From the NCBI GenBank assembly GCA_005116835.1, contig SWDM01000016.1, forward strand, positions 1 to 64,000: a stretch of DNA of 64,000 nucleotides. Direction: 5' to 3'. The DNA comes from Nitrospira sp. (GTDB taxonomy: Bacteria > Nitrospirota > Nitrospiria > Nitrospirales > Nitrospiraceae). The translations under genes were made by a program, and so were the position numbers. Of this stretch, positions 7,479 through 16,047 are shown one piece after another; within the stretch, counting starts at the first letter, position 1; every line of letters begins with the position of its first letter. A model generated the notes under the pieces. It did no database searches. It saw only the letters and a program-made list of their open reading frames with translations, and had not been told where the DNA came from.

Positions 7479-9833
7479 TTAAGCTCCAAGTGTCTGCTGC
7501 CGCGAAGAACGCGCATCCTGATACAGATACTTCTGGAATCCCGCGAAGAATTTCCCAATCTCTTCTGGTTTTCCCAAGTCGGCCACGGCGTCTGCAATGG
7601 CGTCATGGTATTTGAGCTTTAACAAGGGTGAGAGCTTGTCCTGAGCGAGTTCCTCCACTCCGACTTTCACATATTGCGCCAGCACGAAATCAAGAAAGAC
7701 CTGCTGCTTGCCGTTGAAGTGGGTGCTGATTTCCATCTTGGCCTTTTCCGCTCGTTCCAGGCGCGTGAGTGGTGGCAGGGCATAGGCCACATGAGCGAGC
7801 ACGTCGAATAGGTCGCTGTTCTCGGCATCGATGATCCGTTGCATTTCGGACATCTGTTCTTGCCCGAAGCCTTTCTCCGCGAGTCCATGTAAGAGTTTGG
7901 CTCGCGTGTCAGGAAGGCTCCAGAGAGCGCGGAGTTCGGCTTCGTTCTGGAAAAACTCGGGGAGCTTACCGAAAAGCACTTCAAGGAATTGCTGCGCGGA
8001 CATGGGCGTCCCGTCGGGGTGCCAGAACGTCGTGACCATCATGTGCTGAATGGTGCGAGCTTTGCCGTCTGCCAGTTTCACTTTGATCTTTTGCTTCTTG
8101 ACGTAATCAGCAGGGGCCTTCTCATGCATCCCTTTAATCTGGGGATCCTGCGGAGGCGGATAGGGCTGATCATTGGGTGTCGGTTCTGGCTCGATCGGTT
8201 CGCCATCCCATTCCGGATCGCTGAAATGGTGGTGCGCCTTCACGAAGTCATAGATCGTGAAGTAGTCCTTCCCTTCATAGAGCCGCGTCCCTCGTCCAAT
8301 GATCTGCTTAAACTCGATCATCGAGTTGATTGGCCGCATCAGCACGATGTTGCGAATGTTGCGGGCGTCCACGCCAGTTGAGAGCTTTTGCGATGTGGTC
8401 AGAATCGTGGGGATGGTCTTCTCGTTGTCTTGAAAGTCTCTCAGATGTTGTTCGCCGAGCTCTCCGTCATTGGCCGTTACCCGCTGGCAGTAGCTGGGTT
8501 CTTTGCTCGTCTTCATTTGGTTGATGAGGTCTCGCACGGCCAGGGCGTGGTCCTGTGTGGCACAGAAGACCAGCGTCTTCTCGTTCTGGTTGATCTGCTC
8601 CATGAAGACCTTCACACGGTGGGCTTCACGCTCCTTGATCTCGATGATCTTGTTGAAGTCGGTTTCCGTGTAGCGTTTCTTGGTTTCGATCTCCCCCTCG
8701 ATGAGCTGGTCGTCCGGCGTATAGACATAGTCGTCGAGCGTCGTGGAAATCTGTTTCACCTTGAATGGAGTGAGGAAGCCGTCGTTGATGCCTTCCTTGA
8801 GCGAGTAGATATAGACCGGCTCGCCGAAGTAGGCGTAGGTATCCACGTTGTCTTTCCGTTTGGGCGTGGCGGTCAGACCAAGCTGCACCGCTGGGGCGAA
8901 ATAGTCGAGGATGCCGCGCCAGTTGCTTTCATCGTTGGCGCCACCCCGATGACACTCGTCGATGACGATGAAGTCGAAGAAGTCTGGCGGGTACTCGCCG
9001 AAATAGGGGGTATCACCTGGCCCACTCATAAATGTCTGGAAGATGGTGAAGAACAGACTCGCGTTCGTCGGGACTCTCCCTTTCTCGCGGATCGACTCTG
9101 GCTTGATTCGAACGAGCGCTTCGTCCTCGAAGGCAGCGAACGAAGTAAAATCGTTATAGGCCTGGGTGGCGAGCGTATTGCGGTCTGCCAAGAACAGAAT
9201 GCGCGGGCGTCTCGATGGTTCGCGACTCAGGCTCCAACGAGATTGAAAGATTTTCCACGCAATTTGAAATGCAATTGCGGTCTTTCCCGTACCGGTGGCC
9301 AGGGTGAGGAGAATCCGATCATCGCCATCGGCGATTCGCTCCAACACTCGCTCGACGGCAATTTCCTGATAGAAGCGAATGGTCCAACTTCCGCTCTTAT
9401 CCGGAAATGGCACGGTGGCGAAACGGTTTCGCCAGACGTTCTGCTTAGCAAAGGTCCGGTTCCAGAGGTCGTCCGGGCTGGGATAGTGCGGCACGTCGCC
9501 TTCCCTGCCGTTCTCCATGTCGATGCCGTAGATGCCCTGCCCGTTGGTGGCATAGGTGAAGCGGATGGCCAGCTTGTCGGCGTAGTTTTTGGCCTGCCCC
9601 ACCCCTTCGGTCAGTTCTTCGTCCCAGGCCTTAGCCTCGATCACGGCCAACTTGCGGTTCCGATAGACCAACACATAGTCGGCAATCAACGGCTTGCTGC
9701 GCCGTCCGTGCCCTTCGATACGGCCCAGCGTGATGGGATATTCACGGAGAATGCGGCTGCCCTCGACGACGCCCCAGCCCGCCGCCTTCAGCGCGGGATC
9801 GATATGCTCAGCTCTGGTCTCGGCTTCGTTCAT
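7479..9833 (-). CDS. hsdR: Type I restriction enzyme, R (endonuclease/translocase) subunit HsdR, EcoEI type
   Basis: This 784-residue motor and nuclease subunit pumps DNA and cuts unmodified invaders. Near the N-terminus I see the PD-(D/E)xK nuclease pattern A-D-Y-V-L-V-Y-R-N-R-K-L-A-V-I-E-A-K-A (around residues 50-70). The helicase core follows with Walker A LATGTGKT near 180, V-I-D-E-C-H-R-G near 290, L-G-L-T-A-T-P-K-R near 315 and the arginine motif Q-I-I-G-R-G-T-R-L near 510. The C-terminal region matches EcoEI-type R subunits, which have about this length. Its ATG overlaps the stop of the upstream nuclease gene by four bases (ATGA), so the two are translationally coupled. No inactivating change is visible. 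Confidence 0.93.
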   Translation of the reverse strand: MNEAETRAEHIDPALKAAGWGVVEGSRILREYPITLGRIEGHGRRSKPLIADYVLVYRNRKLAVIEAKAWDEELTEGVGQAKNYADKLAIRFTYATNGQGIYGIDMENGREGDVPHYPSPDDLWNRTFAKQNVWRNRFATVPFPDKSGSWTIRFYQEIAVERVLERIADGDDRILLTLATGTGKTAIAFQIAWKIFQSRWSLSREPSRRPRILFLADRNTLATQAYNDFTSFAAFEDEALVRIKPESIREKGRVPTNASLFFTIFQTFMSGPGDTPYFGEYPPDFFDFIVIDECHRGGANDESNWRGILDYFAPAVQLGLTATPKRKDNVDTYAYFGEPVYIYSLKEGINDGFLTPFKVKQISTTLDDYVYTPDDQLIEGEIETKKRYTETDFNKIIEIKEREAHRVKVFMEQINQNEKTLVFCATQDHALAVRDLINQMKTSKEPSYCQRVTANDGELGEQHLRDFQDNEKTIPTILTTSQKLSTGVDARNIRNIVLMRPINSMIEFKQIIGRGTRLYEGKDYFTIYDFVKAHHHFSDPEWDGEPIEPEPTPNDQPYPPPQDPQIKGMHEKAPADYVKKQKIKVKLADGKARTIQHMMVTTFWHPDGTPMSAQQFLEVLFGKLPEFFQNEAELRALWSLPDTRAKLLHGLAEKGFGQEQMSEMQRIIDAENSDLFDVLAHVAYALPPLTRLERAEKAKMEISTHFNGKQQVFLDFVLAQYVKVGVEELAQDKLSPLLKLKYHDAIADAVADLGKPEEIGKFFAGFQKYLYQDARSSRQQTLGA

Positions 9834-11746
9834 GCCTTTCCTTCGGATTTGTCGCCGGGCAGAAGGTTCGCATTCGCGACCATCTCCACCAGCAACTTCG
9901 TCCGCGCCTCAATCATGTCCGCATCCCAATGCGGTGCGTCGGCCAAGCTGGACTTTCCTGTCTTGGTTTTGAACGGGAGCGAGTTCAAGACGAGTCCGTT
10001 CTGGTATCCGATGTTGATCTTGTGCCCGAGGAAGCTCCGGTCTTTCGCTAGTTTCTGTTTCTTCTCAAAGGCGGCGGTGGCCAAATCCGAGTTGTAGCCG
10101 CTCAAGGTGAGATTGCCGAGGCGGTGCACCCACGCATCTTGTAAATCAGCCGCTTTCTGGCGGTCGCCTCCCGCAATCATCTTCACCCAATGGTCAGGCA
10201 ATTTCTCCGCCTGCGGCAGGACATGCTCTACCGTCCAGACGAAGCGGCCTTTGTCGTCTCGCGCCCAGAAGTCGGGTTTGTATTCCCGCGAGTGGTGCAT
10301 CTGGTCGATTTGAATGAGGACGTAGCGAGCCATCCACGAGTTGCTATCGTAAATGTGCCCGCCGAGCGCCGTCTTAAACTCGTCCAGCGACGCAGGCCTA
10401 GCGTGTTTCATTAGCTCATCCACGAACCAGTCGAAAGCCAGCTTCTTGCCCGCCTTGATACGAGCCGCGCACGATTCCACTACGTCAATCAACGCCTGAT
10501 CAATCTGCCGAGTCGGCGGCTTGTCCGTCACGTTACGGCGGATGAAATATCGCGCCAGCAAATCGACGACATGCTCCAGAAACTTCGCATCGTCCAGGTG
10601 CTTGCCGTCGAGTGAAAACAAGTAGAGCAATACGAGGTAAGCCGGTGCGCTGCTGATGCGGTCCAACTCCGTCAAGCTGGCGGCGACCGGTTTAGGACCG
10701 AACTCCGAGCGCAGCAGCTTCCCGTAGGTCGTCGCGCCTTCCGTCAACTCCTCGAACAGCACCGCCGCATCGCGGTTGATGAGCGTTTCGTAAACACGGA
10801 TGATGAGCGACCGCGTGGCGCGGGTGACCTTATCGACTTTGATTTCCTTACGATGCTTGAAGGTGTTGTAGAACTGCCTCAAGAACCGCTCTTGATCGTT
10901 GGCATCCGGTATCGCCTCGATGAGTCCCTGCCACCGTTCAAAGGACTCATCAATGTCCACAGAGTGCTTCTTCTCCATCTGCGCGAGCATCTTGTTCTTG
11001 ATGATGTCCATCGCCGAAAGCGGGACGCCCCGGTTGTTTAAGGACTCGAACAAGGTGAACGCGTCCGCCTGGCTGCCCACCGTGATTTGCACGAACATCA
11101 ACTGATTGATGCGCTCCATCAACTTGAGCAGGTCGGCAACATCGGCGGAAATCTTCTCCTGAAAGTAGGCGTAGGCCCGTCCGAGCAGGCGATTGCCGCA
11201 ATAGGGCTGCTTCGGCTGGCTCTCGATCAGCCCCGCCTCGCTCAAGAGATAAAGATAGTCGGCCAGATTGTGGTTCTGGGCGCTCGGTTGCACGCGCAGG
11301 AAATACACGTTCTTCCCCACCTTGAACGCGCCCGCTTCTCCCGGCTTCGCGTCTTTCTTCCGCTTCACCAGCTTGGCGCGGATGTTGGTGATGCAGGACT
11401 TGGCCTCCTCCTTGTCCTGTTCGTCTGCCGGTTCGTAGGTGTCCATCGCATCCGCCAGCTTCGCGTGGATCGTCGCGAGGAGCAGTGACAACGTTGTGAG
11501 CCGCTGCTGCCCGTCCACGACTTCAAAGATGAGTTCATCACCGGCCGTGATGCTCTGCACGTCGTTCACGCAGATGATCGAACCCATGAAATAGCCGGGG
11601 TCATTGTCCTCGATGTCGTTCAGCAACTGTTCCCACTGCCATTTCTTCCAAGTGTATTCCCGCTGGTATTTGGGAACGTGGAAATGCTCCCGCGCACCTT
11701 GATCCACATTGATCAACTTCGTAAACGGCATGTCGTGGGCTTGCAT
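9830..11746 (-). CDS. DUF262/DUF1524 (GmrSD-like) nuclease associated with the type I R-M locus
   Basis: This 638-residue protein joins an N-terminal DUF262 (ParB-like NTPase) domain with a C-terminal DUF1524 HNH-type nuclease domain, the arrangement of GmrSD type IV enzymes that cut modified DNA. DUF262 is shown by H-V-P-K-Y-Q-R-E-Y-T-W near residue 23 and V-V-D-G-Q-Q-R-L-T-T-L near 78. The nuclease end shows W-T-V-E-H-V-L-P-Q near residue 515 and R-L-G-N-L-T-L-S-x-Y-N near 555. AAGGA five bases before ATG 11746 supports the start. It lies 24 bases after hsdS and overlaps hsdR by four bases, so it belongs to the R-M operon. Its target (modified phage DNA, or an accessory role to HsdR) is not known from the sequence. 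Confidence 0.88.
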   Translation of the reverse strand: MQAHDMPFTKLINVDQGAREHFHVPKYQREYTWKKWQWEQLLNDIEDNDPGYFMGSIICVNDVQSITAGDELIFEVVDGQQRLTTLSLLLATIHAKLADAMDTYEPADEQDKEEAKSCITNIRAKLVKRKKDAKPGEAGAFKVGKNVYFLRVQPSAQNHNLADYLYLLSEAGLIESQPKQPYCGNRLLGRAYAYFQEKISADVADLLKLMERINQLMFVQITVGSQADAFTLFESLNNRGVPLSAMDIIKNKMLAQMEKKHSVDIDESFERWQGLIEAIPDANDQERFLRQFYNTFKHRKEIKVDKVTRATRSLIIRVYETLINRDAAVLFEELTEGATTYGKLLRSEFGPKPVAASLTELDRISSAPAYLVLLYLFSLDGKHLDDAKFLEHVVDLLARYFIRRNVTDKPPTRQIDQALIDVVESCAARIKAGKKLAFDWFVDELMKHARPASLDEFKTALGGHIYDSNSWMARYVLIQIDQMHHSREYKPDFWARDDKGRFVWTVEHVLPQAEKLPDHWVKMIAGGDRQKAADLQDAWVHRLGNLTLSGYNSDLATAAFEKKQKLAKDRSFLGHKINIGYQNGLVLNSLPFKTKTGKSSLADAPHWDADMIEARTKLLVEMVANANLLPGDKSEGKA

Positions 11747-11770
11747 AAGGGTCCTTGGGTGGTGATTGGC

Positions 11771-12976
11771 TCACAGTTCCTCGGTGAAGGCTTGGTGCAG
11801 CAGCGACTTCTTCAACGCCTCCAGCGCGGCGAGCTTTTGCTGGTAGAGGAATTCGAGGCGTTGGGTTTCTTCGTGGAGATCTTTGAGCGTGGAAACGATA
11901 GCGTGCTGCTCAGATATTGAATTGGGGAATGAAACGACGACCTCGCCAATCTTCGTTGGCGAAGTATGACGGACCTTTACACCCGACGCGCTATCGTGAA
12001 TCTCCTTGCGTACGGCTTGTGTGTTGAAGACGTGGAAGAAGAAATCATTGGTCCACGGGACACCTTGCTTCTTCGTGACGAGGCCGAGCCGTTGGTTGTG
12101 GAGAAACTTGTCTGACTCGGGAATGAGAATGGGACTGCCAAGCAAGCCTGCCGCTTGTTCGGTCATTGCCACCAACAAGTCTCCCGTTCCGAGCACGTAA
12201 TCGCGCGGAATCTCGCCTGTGTAATATTTCTGCTTTTCACCTCGGTCGCGATAACCACCGGTTTCATAAAAGTTGCCAGGAGTTAACAGCACGTAGTCCC
12301 CTTCGGACGCGAAGAACTCGCTCTTGAAAGCGAAGCCGTGCTTGATATCGCACAACTCTGACAGCGGCTTCTCCGTCCACCCTTTGCCACGCTGGGTGAA
12401 GACGGATTGGAGATGGCTTTCAAACAGAGCACGGGCGTTGTGGAGGTTCTTTTCAGCGTTGGCTGTGGCGGTTGCAAGACCCCCAAACGCTTCGTCAAGG
12501 ATGCCGACAATCCGCTGCTGTTCGGGGAGCGGGGGGACGGGAGCTTGGAGAGACTTTACGAAAGGAAGTTTCACACCCTGAACCGTCGCGCCTGTCCCTT
12601 CGGCAACAATCGAATCCGCGATACCCTTGAGCCACCAGAAAAGGAAACGCACCGAAAGAACTTTCAGGTCGATTGGAACAATCCCGCGAAGGTCTTGGTT
12701 GATAGCAGTGTCTTGGCCGAGCAGGCACACTTTCCCCAAACCCACCCTAGTTGCGATGACCACATTGCCGCTTGGAATGATGTTGGTTGCGCTGCACTTG
12801 ACGGCTTCCCTGGTAATTTTGCACTCGGTTTCAGTAATCACTTCCGACCGCATATCTCTTACCGTCGCCCAAGGAATGTCACCCGAATAATACTTCGCCT
12901 TGTCTTTGGACGGAGTGCCGCCACCAATTACTTGGCAAAGATCACCCAGATTCTTCCTTGTCCACCCACTCTTCAT
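11771..12976 (-). CDS. hsdS: Type I restriction-modification specificity subunit HsdS
   Basis: This 401-residue DNA-recognition subunit of the type I complex has two target-recognition domains separated by long helices. TRD1 spans roughly residues 1-150, starting W-T-R-K-N-L-G-D-L-C-Q-V-I-G-G-G-T-P. The first conserved helical spacer is P-P-L-P-E-Q-Q-R-I-V-G-I-L-D-E-A-F. TRD2 begins at K-G-W-T-E-K-P-L-S-E-L-C-D near residue 198, and the second spacer contains S-E-Q-H-A-I-V and ends L-L-H-Q-A-F. The half-sites recognised cannot be read from sequence alone. Its ATG overlaps the hsdM stop by four bases; it is intact and of normal length. Confidence 0.93.
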   Translation of the reverse strand: MKSGWTRKNLGDLCQVIGGGTPSKDKAKYYSGDIPWATVRDMRSEVITETECKITREAVKCSATNIIPSGNVVIATRVGLGKVCLLGQDTAINQDLRGIVPIDLKVLSVRFLFWWLKGIADSIVAEGTGATVQGVKLPFVKSLQAPVPPLPEQQRIVGILDEAFGGLATATANAEKNLHNARALFESHLQSVFTQRGKGWTEKPLSELCDIKHGFAFKSEFFASEGDYVLLTPGNFYETGGYRDRGEKQKYYTGEIPRDYVLGTGDLLVAMTEQAAGLLGSPILIPESDKFLHNQRLGLVTKKQGVPWTNDFFFHVFNTQAVRKEIHDSASGVKVRHTSPTKIGEVVVSFPNSISEQHAIVSTLKDLHEETQRLEFLYQQKLAALEALKKSLLHQAFTEEL

Positions 12977-14427
12977 AGCAACGCCCTGATATTCCCCAGC
13001 ACCTCCGCGCTCTCGGTATCCAGCGCGGCGATTTCGTCCATGATGTCCTCCGGGCTGCGGTGCGCGATTGCCTCGCCACCGTTCGGGTTCTTCACGGAGA
13101 GATCAAAATTCGTCTGGTCAATGCTCTTGGCGTTCACACTCCAACTCTTCGGCGAGTCTGCGAAGGTTTTTTGCAGCCTCACAAACTCTGCGAGGTCGGC
13201 GTCGTTGAGCGGGTTGGTCTTGCCGAGGTTGCGGCCTGGATCGAGCTGGTAGAACCAGACCTTACGCGTCGGCGCGCCTTTGTCGAAGAAGAGCACCACG
13301 GTCTTGACGCCCGCGCCCAGAAAGGTGCCGCCGGGGCAGTCGAGCACGGTGTGCAGGCTGCAACTTTCCAACAGGAGCTTCCGCAGGCTCACGGCGGCGT
13401 TGTCGGTGTTGGAGAGAAAGGTATTCTTGATGACCACTCCGCCGCGGCCACCCGCCTTGAGCATCTTGATGAAGTGTTGGAGAAAGAGAAACGCCGTCTC
13501 GCCGGTGCGGATGGGAAAGTTTTGCTGGACTTCCTTACGCTCCTTGCCGCCGAAGGGCGGGTTGGCCAGCACTACGTCATATCGGTCCTTCTCCTGAATG
13601 TCGGCAAGGTTCTCGGTGAGCGTATTGGTGTGGATGATGTTCGGAGCCTCGATGCCATGTAGGATCATGTTCATGATCGCCATGACGTAGGCGAGGGATT
13701 TCTTCTCCTTGCCGTAGAAGGTACGAGTTTGGAGTGTGGTGAGGTCCTTGGTGGTGAGGTTGCCCTTAGCTTTGAGATAATCGAACGACTCGCACAGGAA
13801 TCCCGCTGAACCACAGGCCCCGTCGTAAATCTTCTCACCGAGCTTCGGCTTGACCACTTGGACCATGGCGCGAATGAGCGGGCGTGGGGTGTAATACTCC
13901 CCACCGTTGCGCCCGGCGTTGCCCATGTTCTTGATCTTGGCTTCATAGAGATGACTGAGTTCGTGCTTTTCCACCTGTGAGCGGAACCGCAGCTCGTCGA
14001 TATGGTCGATGATTTCTCTCAGGTTGTAGCCGCTTTGGATCTTGTTTTTGATCTCCCCGAAGATTTCCCCGATCTTGTATTCGATGGTGTTCGGCCCGCT
14101 GGCCTTCTGCTTGAAGCCGTGCAGGTAAGGGAAGAGCTTCTGATTGACGAAGTCTCGCAGGTCGTCGCCGGTCATGGCCTTGTTGTGGTCAAGCTTGCCG
14201 TCTTTGCCCTTGGGCGCAGCCCAACTCTCCCAGCGGTAGTCTTTGTCGAGGATGAAGCTGTATCGCTTGCCCTCCAGCTTGGCTTCGTCGGCCTTGTCCT
14301 GCTCTAACCCATCGAGATACTTCAGAAACAGCAGCCAGGAGGTCTGCTCGGTATAGTCCAGCTCGGTGGTACAGCCGGCCTCTTTCCTGAGCACATCGTC
14401 GATATTTCTGAAGGCTTGTTCAAACAT
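12973..14427 (-). CDS. hsdM: Type I restriction-modification DNA methyltransferase subunit HsdM
   Basis: This 484-residue N6-adenine methyltransferase subunit protects host DNA and, with HsdS and HsdR, forms the restriction complex. The N-terminal helical HsdM_N domain (about 1-140) is followed by the AdoMet motif D-G-A-C-G-S-A-G-F-L near 200 and the catalytic motif N-P-P-F-G-G-K-E near 290. I chose ATG 14427, which has GGAGAA seven bases upstream; a GTG at 14442 would add five residues. It is the first gene of the defence operon, so the promoter should lie in the repeat-rich DNA just upstream. Confidence 0.94.
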   Translation of the reverse strand: MFEQAFRNIDDVLRKEAGCTTELDYTEQTSWLLFLKYLDGLEQDKADEAKLEGKRYSFILDKDYRWESWAAPKGKDGKLDHNKAMTGDDLRDFVNQKLFPYLHGFKQKASGPNTIEYKIGEIFGEIKNKIQSGYNLREIIDHIDELRFRSQVEKHELSHLYEAKIKNMGNAGRNGGEYYTPRPLIRAMVQVVKPKLGEKIYDGACGSAGFLCESFDYLKAKGNLTTKDLTTLQTRTFYGKEKKSLAYVMAIMNMILHGIEAPNIIHTNTLTENLADIQEKDRYDVVLANPPFGGKERKEVQQNFPIRTGETAFLFLQHFIKMLKAGGRGGVVIKNTFLSNTDNAAVSLRKLLLESCSLHTVLDCPGGTFLGAGVKTVVLFFDKGAPTRKVWFYQLDPGRNLGKTNPLNDADLAEFVRLQKTFADSPKSWSVNAKSIDQTNFDLSVKNPNGGEAIAHRSPEDIMDEIAALDTESAEVLGNIRALL

Positions 14428-14442
14428 GCAAGAGTTCTCCAC

Positions 14443-14985
14443 GCAAAGCTATGAGGCAATTAGCGTCGAAGAATACCCGTTTCGCTCTGAGAAAGCACCC
14501 GCCTTTCAGGGGACGGTAAGGGGGGTGAAACGTGAGATGTAAGAGGTGAAACGCACGGCCTACCTTCTCCCTTGAGGGACGGCTAGATAGTCTACCACTG
14601 CGCGCGACTTTCTCACCCGCCCACCCACTGGCACGCCGAGACGTGCCATCAGCCCCGGACGAGGGTCTTCTGAGACCGCGCGTTGCACGAGCACAGGAGA
14701 CCGTCTATCCCGCCCTCTCATGCTCCCTCCAAGCTTGCTCGTTATCTCTTCAGGGATGGGGGCTGACTGATCTTCCACTGCGCGCGTCTTCCCAATTCCT
14801 CATTTCACTTTCAAGGGTAGCCTGGTCGATCCTCGATTGCGCGCGTCGAACGAGCACATTCCTATCGTGCGCGTTCCGCGAGCAGGAGGACGACTAGGCT
14901 ATCCTTTCCCACCCTTCTGAGGCCGCGCATTGCGCGAGCACAGGAGATCAACAGACCATCCTCCTGTCCTCTGCTCTGACCGCTC
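14443..14985. repeat. GC-rich intergenic repeat cluster, copy 3 (upstream edge of defence operon)
   Basis: The 1038-base gap upstream of hsdM has no supported gene. It contains at least five related units: ACTGCGCGCG near 14597 and 14777, GACCGCGCGTTGCACGAGCA near 14676, ATTGCGCGCGTCGAACGAGC near 14836, GTGCGCGTTCCGCGAGCAGG near 14866 and GGCCGCGCATTGCGCGAGCA near 14922. They belong to the same family as 5395-5610 and 280-470. The remainder holds the MITE-like element and AT-richer DNA that may contain the promoter of the next gene. Confidence 0.6.
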
Positions 14986-14988
14986 TAA

Positions 14989-15186
14989 CAGGATGCTGAA
15001 AAAGTCCGCCAGCGGCGTTCTCGCTTCGCTCAGAGGCTCAACGTACCGAGGCGTACGCCTCGCCTCTTCGCTCGCTGCGGCCTTGCTGGACGGCCTTTTT
15101 GAGCATCCTGAGGTTGTTGGAATCATCGCTCCGTCTGTCCTATTCCAAGGGTGTTGTATGGGTACATCGAGTTTTTCCGCAGCCTG
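14989..15186. mobile_element. MITE-like element with CTAA target duplication
   Basis: A 198-bp non-coding unit begins CAGGATGCTGAAAAAGTCCG and ends GTTTTTCCGCAGCCTG, so its ends are imperfect inverted repeats of about 16 bases. CTAA flanks it on both sides (14985-14988 and 15187-15190), consistent with a 4-bp target-site duplication. An inner inverted repeat pairs CTGAAAAAGTCCGCCAGC with GCTGGACGGCCTTTTTGAG. It carries no transposase and must have been moved in trans. It shares its ends and part of its core with the element at 38871-39149. Confidence 0.72.
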
Positions 15187-15189
15187 CTA

Positions 15190-15465
15190 AGCCTCTTCCA
15201 AGCTTGTTCGTTTATCTGTCAGAGAGCTCACCGCGCTCATGGGGAACAGGGAAATATATATGACGGCAAAACCTGAACCAGTTTGATTGCCTTTGTTTGG
15301 TTCGTGGGACTTCTAGCCCCGCAGAGTCGTTAACCCTACGGGGCGCATAGTTCTGATTGCGTTCAGGGGGTGGCACAAGCTATATGATAGGGGTCTTGGG
15401 TACCTTACACCGGAGTCGTCTCCGCGAGAAGAGCCAAAGAATTATTCTGATATACACTTCAACGA
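15190..15465. other. Intergenic DNA upstream of a small membrane-protein gene
   Basis: No gene is seen here. A degenerate trace of the TTTGTTTGGTT repeat lies near 15291-15302. CCCCGCAG (15317-15324) and CTACGGGG (15336-15343) could form a short 8-bp hairpin. Neither is strong enough to assign a regulatory role. Confidence 0.35.
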
Positions 15466-15933
15466 ATGCAGAACAAGCTACCCATTAACATTGTCCGATG
15501 GGCCATTGCGATTCCGGCAAGTCTCGCGGCTTGGTTTGGCGCGAACTATTCCATTGGAGTCGCATTCGGCTTTCTCCACGGATTTGATGCGGTCGAAGAG
15601 TTTTGGGACTCGTCGGATATGAATGGGATGCCCTATAGCGGCACCTACATTATTCTTGTCACGAGGATTGTGGCTGCTGCTGCCCTTGTGGGTACTTCCG
15701 TCTACCTTGTCCCACGCCACCACAAACGGGTTGCGGTTATTATGGCTACTCTCGTATCCGCTGCCGCCGCCGCCTTCTTGTGTGTCGTATGGTACCAATC
15801 AGGGAATGGGGCTCTCAACATCGGTCCGGATGGCTGGTACAGACACATTCTGGACATGCTGAGCATCATCGTAGGCTCAGTATTCGGGGCATGGATGGCG
15901 TATGAAAGTCAGAGAAGACGAACTCGCACGTAG
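15466..15933 (+). CDS. Small integral membrane protein of unknown function
   Basis: This 155-residue protein has about four predicted membrane helices: residues 9-33 (WAIAIPASLAAWFGANYSIG), 61-82 (YIILVTRIVAAAALVGTSVY), 88-108 (VAVIMATLVSAAAAAFLCVV) and 128-145 (LDMLSIIVGSVFGAWMAY), with a basic C-terminal tail. I recognise no family or catalytic motif. It stands alone between the MITE-like element and a fragment of the 9-nt hairpin repeat. There is no clear ribosome binding site, so the exact start is uncertain. Confidence 0.6.
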   Translation: MQNKLPINIVRWAIAIPASLAAWFGANYSIGVAFGFLHGFDAVEEFWDSSDMNGMPYSGTYIILVTRIVAAAALVGTSVYLVPRHHKRVAVIMATLVSAAAAAFLCVVWYQSGNGALNIGPDGWYRHILDMLSIIVGSVFGAWMAYESQRRRTRT

Positions 15934-15944
15934 CGCACGGGAAC

Positions 15945-15985
15945 TGACTGGTTTCTCTTGTTCGTTTGGCTTATTTAGTTACGCA
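15945..15985. repeat. 9-nt-phased repeat, single-arm fragment
   Basis: Units ACTGGTT, TCTCTTGTT, CGTTTGGCT and TATTTAGTT follow the stop of the small membrane protein. Only one arm is preserved, with no complementary arm after it, so this looks like a decayed copy. Confidence 0.45.
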
Positions 15986-16047
15986 ACAGAAGCAGATACG
16001 CCGGTCCCCCACCTCCCGCTCATCCGGTTGTCGTACAGCCCTCTCGC

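Noticed and set aside
8388-10097. 569-codon open frame on the plus strand opposite hsdR
   Set aside because: It lies wholly antisense to hsdR and the end of the upstream nuclease gene, has no recognisable domain, and the minus-strand frames show full family motifs. It is a shadow frame.
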